Assembly: GCA_964592595.1 (NCBI GenBank)
Contig: CAZQFH010000018.1
Coordinates: forward strand, 1-64,000
Direction of reading: 5' to 3'
Source: UBA5536 sp964592595
GTDB lineage: Bacteria; Bacteroidota; Bacteroidia; Bacteroidales; F082
DNA: 64,000 nt
Program-made: the position numbers and the translations under genes
The notes under the pieces: model-generated
Told to the model about the DNA's origin: nothing
The model's input: only the letters and a program-made list of their open reading frames with translations
Database searches by the model: none
Shown here: positions 8,936-16,716 of the stretch, piece by piece
How the letters are laid out: the number at the start of each line of letters is the position of its first letter
How positions within the stretch are numbered: the stretch's first letter is position 1

Positions 8936-9143
8936 ATGAGTGTACACGAAAAAATTCCAAAGGACTTCTTTAAGCAGTTCAAAAACAAGGAGTACTTTCA
9001 TTCCTTCTTTATTGACCTTTTTAAACAAGGGGTGGAACAGAGAAGCCCACCTGGGCTATGAAAGATATAGTAAAGAAGGAAATGAAAGCGGTAATAGCCG
9101 TAATGGATACTTCAGTAAAAAAGTTAAGACAGACTCTAATTAG
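8936..9143 (+). pseudogene. IS256-family (mutator-type) transposase, N-terminal remnant with frameshift/deletion
   Basis: Frame 1 from the ATG at 8936 reads MSVHEKIPKDFFKQF...LFKQGVEQ and then hits a stop at 9059-9061. The match continues in another frame as EAHLGYERYSKEG...SGNSRNGYFSKKVKTD, stopping at 9143. IS256 transposases read LFKQGVEQ-(about 7 residues)-DAHLGYE...GNSRNGYSKKTVKT, so a small internal deletion has shifted the frame. Only about the first 80 of ~400 residues remain; the DDE catalytic core is gone. A GATTGTGTAAAC stretch just upstream resembles an IS256-type end, but I could not define terminal repeats. Inactive relic. Confidence 0.75.
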
Positions 9144-9252
9144 TTCGCAAAGATAAGCAGTAAGCAGATGAGAACATGTTATCAATTCTTATTAATGGTG
9201 GAATTTTAAAGCTATTTTTCTAACTTGCTTGGTACATCCCTAATTTTAAATC

Positions 9253-9960
9253 ATGAGTATATTCAAGCATTTCTTATCTTTTGGAATCATTATAATCTTG
9301 ATTTTTAGTTTTTTGAACAAACTCAAGGCCCAGGAAACAGAAAGCAACATCTCGATTGGAGCTGAAGTTGGGGGTGTATATTCGTTCCGCAATTTGGAAG
9401 GGTCGTTGGATTATTTAATTGAAATGCGCAACGAAGCTGAATCACCAGCCTATGGCTTTTCTGGTGGATTAGATATTGCTTATCAGCTTTCTAAAAACTG
9501 GTCTTTGGAATCTGTAATGACATATGCTACAAGGGGTTATAAATCAAAAGGACAAGGTATAGACGGCGAAGGAAATGTTCTTGGAAGTCATACGGCAAGG
9601 CATACCTATCACTACCTGGATATTCCGCTTAAAGCTTCTTATAGTCTGAGCTCATGGCATGTAAAGCCTTTTATTTCGGCCGGATTAGTGGCAAATGTTT
9701 TCCTTAAAGAAATGCATTATGCTGATTTAATAAATTCTTCAGGTGATCATGTTATTATTGATAGCAGAATAAGCAGCGATAAAAATGCTTTGGGATTAGA
9801 AGGCATGCTGGCCGTTGGTATCACTTTTCCTTTTTATGAAAGATTTTACTCAAAAATCCTCACGCATTACACGCATGATCTGTTTAAAACCACTAATACC
9901 CCAGTCACCGAAAAGCTCTATACAATTGGATTGCAAGCGGGTATAGTTTATAAATTATAG
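9253..9960 (+). CDS. Outer-membrane beta-barrel protein (PorT/OMP_b-brl_2 type)
   Basis: 235 residues. A signal peptide (about 1-26, ending KLKAQ) precedes alternating amphipathic strands typical of small Bacteroidota barrels: NISIGAEVGGVYSFRNL, YGFSGGLDIAYQLSKNWSLE, YHYLDIPLKASYSLSSWHVK, PFISAGLVANVFL, and a terminal YTIGLQAGIVYKL strand. YLDIPL is the usual mid-barrel landmark of this family. It follows the IS relic and precedes the ice-binding-type lipoprotein on the same strand, 375 bases away. Specific role unknown. Confidence 0.8.
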   Translation: MSIFKHFLSFGIIIILIFSFLNKLKAQETESNISIGAEVGGVYSFRNLEGSLDYLIEMRNEAESPAYGFSGGLDIAYQLSKNWSLESVMTYATRGYKSKGQGIDGEGNVLGSHTARHTYHYLDIPLKASYSLSSWHVKPFISAGLVANVFLKEMHYADLINSSGDHVIIDSRISSDKNALGLEGMLAVGITFPFYERFYSKILTHYTHDLFKTTNTPVTEKLYTIGLQAGIVYKL

Positions 9961-10335
9961 GTTTGTCTGTCAAAATAAGTAGGAAATCTTGCGGAAAACT
10001 AAGTATAGCTGTTGACTTTTGCTTTTTAAACACCAGCTGGCTAGAGTCCTTAAGAATTGGGGCTGTCTGCCTGTCTGCTGCCTGGTTTATCTGCTAAAGG
10101 CAGGTAGCTTTGGGGCAAAATTAAAGGGAGTCTACCTGTCATATTTCATCCTTCATCATTGCTTTCCAAGTATTCATCTTAGTCGTTTGAGTCTTCATCG
10201 TTCAATTTATAGGGTAGTGTTCTCACTATCCAGATGGAAATGCGTGAACTATGTAATTAATAACCATTATTGTATAATAAGTTAAGCTTCTCCTGGCTCT
10301 AACTTTGCCATATAAATAATTATAAATATTTCATA
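9961..10335. other. Intergenic region upstream of the ice-binding-type lipoprotein
   Basis: 375 bases. A 267-base open frame inside has no recognisable protein features and is rejected. Short CTGCCT/AGGCAG palindromic sequence occurs at 10078-10103, a weak hairpin of the dispersed kind. The only regulatory signal I can support is the -7 element listed separately at 10300. Confidence 0.35.
10300..10307 (+). promoter_or_regulatory. Putative -7 element of the ice-binding-type gene
   Basis: TAACTTTG matches the Bacteroidota TAnnTTTG consensus and lies 28 bases before the start codon at 10336. No TTG lies at the ideal -33 spacing; the nearest is about 27 bases upstream. Confidence 0.4.
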
Positions 10336-13110
10336 ATGAAAAAGTTACTACTTTTACCACTTATTGCCCTTGCAATAGCTGTCTTTTTTAACGCTTGTAA
10401 AAAAGACGATTTCGAGGCCAAAGAATTCTTATGTCCGATAGTGATATCAACAATTCCTGTTGACAAAGCTATTGATGTCCCTTTGGATCAGATTATCTCA
10501 GCAACTTTTAATATTGAAATGGATTCCGCAACAATACATCAGGAATCATTTACAGTGTTACAAGGTGAAATCTCAAAAGCCTCATCATTTCCAAAAAACG
10601 TATTACCCCCAAATGGTAAAGGTAAGAAAGATACAAAAGCCGTCTCACAAGAATCTTATACTATTCAGCAGGCCAGTGCATTAATTACCGGAACTGTTGA
10701 TTATGCTGGATTAACTGCACGCTTCTCGCCTGTGGTTAATCTTTTGCCTGATGTGCTATATTTAGCCACTGTATCTACCCAGGCCACTGACTTAATTGGG
10801 CAGGCTTTGATGGAAGACTACAACTGGTCGTTCACTACCATTGCAGAGATTAAACTTTCCTCTGATCCTCTTGAAGGTGGAACAACAAGGGGTGCAGGCA
10901 CATTCATCAAAGATTCTTTAATTAATGTTGTTGCCACCCCCAATGATGGCTATTCTTTTATTAACTGGACTCAGAATGGGGTTCCTGTTTCCAATAATTC
11001 TGACTATTACTTTACAATGGATGGAAACAGAGATTTGGTAGCAAATTTCACTAGGCAACATGTTGTTAGTTTGTCATCAAATCCTATTGAAGGCGGAACA
11101 ACAGCAGGTGAAGGTGTTTATAATTCAAATACGTTAGTTAATGTTTCGGCATTTGCTTTTGAAGGTTATACTTTCTTGAATTGGACTGAAGGGACTGATG
11201 TTGTTTCGGATGATGAAAATTACACCTTTCTTATTACAAGTAATCGTGAACTCGTAGCCAACTTCACCGAGAATGGCCCTGTGCAGTTTTCTGTTATTTT
11301 ATATAGCAGCCCTACTGAAGGTGGAAGTGTTGAAGGAGAAGGCATATATAATTTGGATGCAATTGTAGATGTTTCCGCAGCTGCAAATTCAGGTTACGAA
11401 TTCTTAAACTGGACCGAAGGCGATAACGTGGTTTCCGATAATGCCAATTATACTTTTACAATTACCTATGATCGGGTATTGGTTGCAAATTTCATCGAAA
11501 CTGTAATAGAACAGTACACTGTTGAATTATACAGTAACCCAACCGAAGGTGGAAATACAATTGGTGGAGGCACATTTAATTTGGGAGCATCGGTAACTGT
11601 TTCTGCAAGTGCAAATATTGGTTATACCTTTCTAAATTGGACTGAGGGAGAAATCGTAGTTTCTGTGAATAAAAACTACATGTTCACAATTACTTCTGAC
11701 AGAGTTTTGGTAGCAAATTTTACGGAAAATGCTGCTGCGCAATATGTTGTTGGTTTATCAAGTAATCCTGTAGCTGGTGGAATCACTTTTGGAGGAGGAG
11801 CCTATGAGTTGAATGAGTCAGTAACGGTTTTAGCACATGCAAATGCAGGTTATGAATTTTTGAACTGGACAGAAGGTGCAAATGTAGTTTCACAAAATGC
11901 AGAATATACATTTACAATTACAGGTGACCGAAACCTGGTTGCAAATTTTACCCTTATTATAGTGGAGCAGTTTAATGTTGATTTGTCTGGTAACCCGTCG
12001 AATGGTGGCACAACAAGCGGAGAAGGCAACTATGATGCTGGATCATTAGTAACCGTTTCTGCCAATGCAAGCACAGACTACACTTTCCTGAACTGGACAG
12101 AAGGCGCGAACATTGTTTCAACCAATGCTGCTTACACTTTTACAATTACTGCAAACAGGATTTTGGTAGCCAACTTCACAGCAGATAGTCCAGCACAATA
12201 TACAGTTGAGCTGTCAAGCAATCCTGCTGCTGGTGGAACAACCACAGGTGGAGGCACTTATGATTCAGGTGAATCAGTAACTGTTTCTGCCAATGCAAGC
12301 ACGGACTACACTTTCCAGAACTGGACAGAAGGAGCCAACATTGTTTCAACTGATGTAAACTACACATTTATTATTACCAGTGACCGCATATTGGCAGCCA
12401 ACTTTGAAGAAAACGATCCAATAGGTCCCGGTCCAATCGATCTTGGGGGTGCTGGTTTCTTTTCCATTTTGACAAAATCAGGAATTTCAACTACGGGAAT
12501 TACTGCAATTGAAGGTAATATCGGCGTAAGTCCGGCAGCAGCTTCATCCATCACAGGATTTGCATTGATAATGAATACTGACGGCACTGCATCACACACC
12601 ACAATTCCAACCCTGGTAACTGGTTATGTTTATGCTTCTGATTATGCACCGCCAACCCCAGCTATGCTAACAGCTGCTGTTTCTGACATGGAAACTGCCT
12701 ACACTACAGCAAATGGCCTGGTAGTTCCTGCACCTATTTTGGAAGTAGGAGCCGGAAATATTAGTGGGCTGACTTTAGCTCCCGGATTATACAAATGGAG
12801 TACTGGTGTTTTGTTAAATTCTGGCACAACCGTAACATTATCAGGAAGCGCAACAGATACCTGGGTTTTCCAGATCGCTCAAGATTTCGCACTTATGGCT
12901 AGTTCACAAGTTGTATTGCAGGGTGGGGCACAGGCCAGCAATATCACATGGGTAGTTGCAGGACAGGCTGTTCTTGGTACAGAAACCGAACTGTTTGGAA
13001 ATATTTTAAGTGCTACACTTATTTCACTCAATACAGGAGCAACTGTAACCGGCAGATTATTGGCACAGACTGCTGTTACCTTGAATGCCAGTACAGTAAT
13101 TGCACCTTAA
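10336..13110 (+). CDS. Lipoprotein with SbsA-type Ig domain, seven InlB B-type repeats and C-terminal DUF3494 ice-binding domain
   Basis: 924 residues. A lipoprotein signal with lipobox FFNAC puts the lipidated Cys near residue 21. Next is an SbsA-like Ig domain (about 35-160; PVDKAIDVPLDQIISATFN). Seven divergent InlB B-repeats of ~73-76 residues follow (about 172-695), each with NP.EGG, a G-rich turn, GYTFLNWTEG and a closing R.LVANFT. The C-terminus (about 705-924) is a DUF3494 domain: GAGFFSILTKSGISTTG, IEGNIGVSP, LAPGLYKWSTGV and VTGRLLAQTAVTL. DUF3494 is the ice-binding-protein fold, a beta-helix with a flat face, though many members have no proven ice activity. The layout is a membrane-anchored stalk presenting a terminal binding domain. 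Repeats 6 and 7 are nearly identical at DNA level, so they duplicated recently. The next gene is an OmpA-type protein. Confidence 0.88.
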   Translation: MKKLLLLPLIALAIAVFFNACKKDDFEAKEFLCPIVISTIPVDKAIDVPLDQIISATFNIEMDSATIHQESFTVLQGEISKASSFPKNVLPPNGKGKKDTKAVSQESYTIQQASALITGTVDYAGLTARFSPVVNLLPDVLYLATVSTQATDLIGQALMEDYNWSFTTIAEIKLSSDPLEGGTTRGAGTFIKDSLINVVATPNDGYSFINWTQNGVPVSNNSDYYFTMDGNRDLVANFTRQHVVSLSSNPIEGGTTAGEGVYNSNTLVNVSAFAFEGYTFLNWTEGTDVVSDDENYTFLITSNRELVANFTENGPVQFSVILYSSPTEGGSVEGEGIYNLDAIVDVSAAANSGYEFLNWTEGDNVVSDNANYTFTITYDRVLVANFIETVIEQYTVELYSNPTEGGNTIGGGTFNLGASVTVSASANIGYTFLNWTEGEIVVSVNKNYMFTITSDRVLVANFTENAAAQYVVGLSSNPVAGGITFGGGAYELNESVTVLAHANAGYEFLNWTEGANVVSQNAEYTFTITGDRNLVANFTLIIVEQFNVDLSGNPSNGGTTSGEGNYDAGSLVTVSANASTDYTFLNWTEGANIVSTNAAYTFTITANRILVANFTADSPAQYTVELSSNPAAGGTTTGGGTYDSGESVTVSANASTDYTFQNWTEGANIVSTDVNYTFIITSDRILAANFEENDPIGPGPIDLGGAGFFSILTKSGISTTGITAIEGNIGVSPAAASSITGFALIMNTDGTASHTTIPTLVTGYVYASDYAPPTPAMLTAAVSDMETAYTTANGLVVPAPILEVGAGNISGLTLAPGLYKWSTGVLLNSGTTVTLSGSATDTWVFQIAQDFALMASSQVVLQGGAQASNITWVVAGQAVLGTETELFGNILSATLISLNTGATVTGRLLAQTAVTLNASTVIAP

Positions 13111-13121
13111 AAATAAGCGAA

Positions 13122-13149
13122 AGGTTTATCCCCTTCGGGGGATTTACCT
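13122..13149. terminator. Hairpin between ice-binding-type gene and OmpA gene
   Basis: TCCCC-TTCG-GGGGA core with flanking AGGT/ACCT pairing, 11 bases after the stop. No T-run follows, so it may be a processing or stability hairpin, or a weak terminator between co-transcribed genes. Confidence 0.45.
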
Positions 13150-13182
13150 GAAGCATTTAACACATTCTAAAAAAAAGAAAAA

Positions 13183-15237
13183 ATGGAAAATTCAATATTT
13201 ATAGCAAATGTTAAAAAGGAATCGCACAAACTGCGGTTTCCATATAACCTGATTGTTAAAAGTTTCTTAGTCTTTACTTTTCTTCTGGCTACAACTTTTA
13301 CACCACTTCATTCCCAGGAAGTTAAGCAAATTACCTATACACAGCCAACGTGGAGATTTGGTCTTGCTGGCGGTGCTAACTTCAACTTTCATCAGGGAAC
13401 TACACAACAGCTAACCAATGACTTTATGGTTGGAACAGCTTTTGGCGATGCACAGGGAGTTGGTCTTTTTGCCGCTCCAGTAATAGAATACCATCGGGAT
13501 GGAACATTGCTGGGTTTCCAGCTTCAGGCTGGATTCGACAGTCGCAACGGAACCTGGGATCAGGTAAGAACTCCTTGTAATTGCCCGGCAGATTTGGAAA
13601 CCGGACTTTCATACATTACCATAGAGCCAAGTTTGCGGATTGCTCCTTTTAAATCAAATTTCTTCATCTTCCTCGGCCCCCGTTTGGCCTTCAATCTGGG
13701 CAAAGACTTCCTTTACGAGGAAGGTATTAGCCCTGATTATCCCAATACTCCCGCCCGCGCTGATGTGGAAGGCGATTTCAGTGAAGTAAAAAAATCTGTC
13801 ATCTCCATGCAAATCGGTGCCGGATACGATATCCCACTTTCGGCAGATACGAAGCAGACAAAATTCATGCTTTCTCCTTTTGTATCCTTTCATCCTTATG
13901 TAGGACAAGAGCCCCGCTCAATCGAATCGTGGAATATCACTACAATAAGAGCAGGCATTGCACTTAAAATTGGCCACGGCCATAAAATTGCTGTTCGGGA
14001 GGAAATCTTTGTGCCATTGGTTGTTGTTGAGCCAGATGTTACTTTCATAGTCGAATCACCCGAAAATATTCCAGTTGAGCGTCGTGTTAGGGAAACTTTC
14101 CCTGTAACAAATTACGTATTCTTCAATGAAGGATCTGCTGAAATCCCAAATCGTTATGTCTTGCTGGAAAAAGATCAGGTAACAGATTTCAACGAAGATC
14201 AGCTGGAAGTATTCACACCTAAAACCCTTTCTGGTCGATCAAAACGCCAGATGACAGTTTACTATAATGTTTTAAATATCCTTGGCGATCGTATGCTGAA
14301 ATACCCAAACACCAGTATTACCATGACTGGTTCTTCCAGAGCTGGTGTGAAAGATGCCAAAGCAATGGCCGAAGCTACAAAAACATACCTGACAGATGTA
14401 TTTGAAATTGCTCCATCCAGAATTCGCACAGACGGACGCTTAAAACCTGTTTTACCATCAGAACAACCAGGAGGAAAACTCGAATTGGCCTTGCTTCGTG
14501 AAGAAGATCGCAGGGTATCGATAACAAGTAACTCTCCGGAATTATTGATGGAATTCAGCAGTGGTAATGATGCATTGCTCAAACCAGTAATAATAGATGA
14601 TATTCAGGAAGCTCCCCTCGACAGTTATGTTACATTCCAGGTTGCTGGTGCCGATACCGCATTCACTTCTTGGACGATGGAATTGGAAGATAAAAAAGGT
14701 ATGGTTCAAACATTTGGTCCTTACAGTCGTGATACAGTAAGTATCCCTGGAAAAACAATTCTGGGTAATAACCCTGACGGCAATTACAAGATAAGAATGA
14801 TAGGACAAACAGTGAGTGGTAAGCAGATCAGCAAAGAAACTACTGCCAACCTTGTACTCTGGACTCCTCCGCAAACTGAAGAAATGATGAGATACAGTGT
14901 CATTTACGAATTTAACAACTCAGAAGCTATTGCGATGTACGAGAAATACCTGAGCGAATTGGTAACCCCAAAAATTCCTGCAAATGGTAAAGTGATCATA
15001 CATGGCCATACTGATATCATTGGCGGTGAAGAATTCAACCTGAATCTGTCTGCTGAAAGAGCAAATGATGTTAAAGCTATTATTCAAAAAGCTTTAGCCA
15101 AAGCAAACAGGAAAGATGTCAAGTTTGAAGTTCACGGATTTGGTGAAGATGAAAAATTAGCAGCATTCGAAAACAAGTTTCCTGAAGAACGTTTTTACAA
15201 CAGGACTGTTATCATTGATATTATTCCTGCAAAGTAA
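13183..15237 (+). CDS. Outer-membrane beta-barrel protein with two OmpA-like domains
   Basis: 684 residues. A long N-terminal signal region (about 1-46, ending PLHSQE) leads to a barrel domain (about 50-270; WRFGLAGGANFNFHQG, FAAPVIEYHRDGTLLGFQLQ, YITIEPSLRIAPFK). A degenerate OmpA-like segment follows (about 305-450; NYVFFNEGSAEIPNRY), then a linker, and a clear C-terminal OmpA domain (about 569-684; VIIHGHTDIIGGEEFNLNLS, ERANDV). OmpA domains bind peptidoglycan. It directly follows the ice-binding-type lipoprotein, the only separation being a hairpin, and probably shares its transcript. A surface-scaffold role for the pair is inference. Confidence 0.85.
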   Translation: MENSIFIANVKKESHKLRFPYNLIVKSFLVFTFLLATTFTPLHSQEVKQITYTQPTWRFGLAGGANFNFHQGTTQQLTNDFMVGTAFGDAQGVGLFAAPVIEYHRDGTLLGFQLQAGFDSRNGTWDQVRTPCNCPADLETGLSYITIEPSLRIAPFKSNFFIFLGPRLAFNLGKDFLYEEGISPDYPNTPARADVEGDFSEVKKSVISMQIGAGYDIPLSADTKQTKFMLSPFVSFHPYVGQEPRSIESWNITTIRAGIALKIGHGHKIAVREEIFVPLVVVEPDVTFIVESPENIPVERRVRETFPVTNYVFFNEGSAEIPNRYVLLEKDQVTDFNEDQLEVFTPKTLSGRSKRQMTVYYNVLNILGDRMLKYPNTSITMTGSSRAGVKDAKAMAEATKTYLTDVFEIAPSRIRTDGRLKPVLPSEQPGGKLELALLREEDRRVSITSNSPELLMEFSSGNDALLKPVIIDDIQEAPLDSYVTFQVAGADTAFTSWTMELEDKKGMVQTFGPYSRDTVSIPGKTILGNNPDGNYKIRMIGQTVSGKQISKETTANLVLWTPPQTEEMMRYSVIYEFNNSEAIAMYEKYLSELVTPKIPANGKVIIHGHTDIIGGEEFNLNLSAERANDVKAIIQKALAKANRKDVKFEVHGFGEDEKLAAFENKFPEERFYNRTVIIDIIPAK

Positions 15238-15271
15238 TTTTTGATACAATAATTATTTTGTTCTTCACGAT

Positions 15272-15300
15272 AAAAGAGGCTGTAATGGCCTCTTTTTTTA
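15272..15300 (+). terminator. Rho-independent terminator after OmpA gene
   Basis: AAAAGAGGC-TGTAAT-GCCTCTTTTTTT stem-loop with a T-run, 34 bases past the stop. It closes the ice-binding-type/OmpA transcript. Confidence 0.85.
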
Positions 15301-15574
15301 TTTTTATTTTGAGTAAACAATGCCAGTATTTTGTTGGATTTATTGCTTCTTAGGTTTCTGAAACTTTTTAATAATGGGCTATTATCTTTTGCCTTATGCT
15401 ATTCCCAACAATAGTTTTTTTTAAAGTCAGGCAACATACGAAAAATTATAAGTCAATATCATTCATGCTCTTAATCTGTGAAAAATGTAAATCTTCTTCA
15501 GAAATATGTAAGATTTTTCAAGCGTTTGCCCCTGACCTTTGTGAGATAAAGTTAAAAACCTAAAATCTAGCATT
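15301..15574. other. Intergenic, nothing clear
   Basis: AT-rich sequence between the terminator and the small membrane protein. A GACCTTTG box near 15534-15541 resembles a -7 element. No gene or RNA recognised. Confidence 0.3.
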
Positions 15575-15760
15575 ATGCCTATTTTAACAATTTTAATCGT
15601 CATTATTGGCGTTGGAGTGATACTCTGGCTGATCAACAGCTTCATTCCTATGCAGCGAACTATTAAAAATATTCTGAATGCAGTTGTTATCATCATTCTT
15701 GTGATTTGGCTGCTTAAAATATTTGGAGTGCTGGACAGCCTGCAAAATGTGCAGATCTAA
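15575..15760 (+). CDS. Small membrane protein, Thivi_2564 family
   Basis: 61 residues with two hydrophobic helices (about 3-22 and 35-52) separated by a short loop with the family's NSFIPMQRTIKNILNAV motif. The length and this motif match the Thivi_2564 family of tiny inner-membrane proteins; the function of the family is not known to me. It lies between the OmpA gene and the CHRD-like lipoprotein on the same strand. Confidence 0.75.
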   Translation: MPILTILIVIIGVGVILWLINSFIPMQRTIKNILNAVVIIILVIWLLKIFGVLDSLQNVQI

Positions 15761-15793
15761 TTTAAACCAGTAAAAAATATTATTTACAACTGA

Positions 15794-15808
15794 CCCGCCA
15801 GATGCGGG
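15794..15808. repeat. Short palindrome in leader of CHRD-like gene
   Basis: CCCGC-CAGAT-GCGGG inverted repeat 20 bases upstream of the preferred start codon at 15829. It could be a dispersed palindrome or a leader hairpin. Confidence 0.4.
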
Positions 15809-15828
15809 AAATATTCAAAACAAAAAAA

Positions 15829-16644
15829 ATGATTAAAACAAGAAAGTTATATACAGCACTTTTAATTGCTGTTGCTACAATTTTAATATTGCCCAGCAGT
15901 GGTTGCAAAAAAGATGAAGAACCTGCCCGAGAAACAACTTATACACTGAAAGTAAAAGATGTTTTAGGCGTTACAGGCACTGTTACTTTTATAGAATCCA
16001 GCAAAACTGCTTCAACTATAACCATCAAGCTTAATGGCGCTCCAACCGGAACGCATCCGGCAGCACTTTACACGAATACAGTTGCCGAAGGCGGTGCAGT
16101 AGTTGTTTCCCTTAATCCTGTGGATGCGTCGGGATCAAGTACTACCAGTGTAAATACTTTAACATACGAACAACTTATCGCCTACGACGGATTTATAAAA
16201 GTAGTTAAAAGCAGCACCGAATCAGGCGTTGTTCTGGCACAAGGGGATATTGGAGGAAATGTTATCACAGATGTCAATATTTCTTATCCACTAATAACCA
16301 TAGGTGATTTTGGTGTTTCGGGTACAGCAGTGTTCGAAAAAAGAGTGAACGGAAGCGCACTTCTTACAATTAAACTCGATGGCACTATTGCCGGAGAATT
16401 TTATCCAGCCTCAATCAACCTAAGTTCGATTGCTACCATAGGAGGCGGACCTGTCACAAAAACTTTGAGCCATGTAAATGGAACAACAGGAGAAAGTTAT
16501 ACCACAATCAGAAAACTAGATGGTGGTTTAGATATTACCTACGACAACTGGTTGGTTTACAATGGGTACGTTAATATTTACCAAACAGCAGTTCATTATG
16601 ATAATATTATCTGCCACGGTAATATCGGTTCAAATGTGAACTAA
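15829..16644 (+). CDS. Lipoprotein with two CHRD-like repeats
   Basis: 271 residues from the ATG at 15829, preferred over the in-frame ATG at 15802 because it puts a normal KTRK signal sequence and lipobox (SSGC) at the N-terminus. Two repeats of about 110 residues follow, each ending in a Tyr-Asp-Gly/Asn-Gly-(F/Y) segment and an xxGDIGGNV or CHGNIGSNV close. These resemble CHRD domains, which typically read THIHxG...GxSxT...YDGxxNVH...GDIG. The His residues of canonical CHRD are mostly lost. Extracytoplasmic, role unknown. It sits in the envelope cluster with the DUF3494 and OmpA proteins. Confidence 0.6.
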   Translation: MIKTRKLYTALLIAVATILILPSSGCKKDEEPARETTYTLKVKDVLGVTGTVTFIESSKTASTITIKLNGAPTGTHPAALYTNTVAEGGAVVVSLNPVDASGSSTTSVNTLTYEQLIAYDGFIKVVKSSTESGVVLAQGDIGGNVITDVNISYPLITIGDFGVSGTAVFEKRVNGSALLTIKLDGTIAGEFYPASINLSSIATIGGGPVTKTLSHVNGTTGESYTTIRKLDGGLDITYDNWLVYNGYVNIYQTAVHYDNIICHGNIGSNVN

Positions 16645-16716
16645 AGAGCAATAAACTGAATCAAAATCGGACGTCTGTGATGTTGCATTGCAGGCGCTTC
16701 GCAACCCTAATTACCC

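Larger units (their letters stand above)
8586..9252. other. Long intergenic region with repeat and IS relic
   Basis: 667 bases between the TPR-LuxR gene and the beta-barrel gene. Apart from the hairpin at 8842-8908 and the transposase remnant at 8936-9143, I see no gene or RNA. An 8-base inverted repeat (ACACTCAT at 8823-8830 and its complement at 8936-8943) brackets the hairpin and may be chance. Confidence 0.4.

Noticed and set aside
10019..10285. 88-codon open frame upstream of the ice-binding-type gene
   Set aside because: Low-complexity Leu/Cys/Ser-rich translation, no domain pattern, TTG-type start, and it lies in a palindrome-containing intergenic region.
15802..15828. Upstream start for the CHRD-like lipoprotein
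   Set aside because: It lies inside a palindrome and would add a charged leader before a normal lipoprotein signal.
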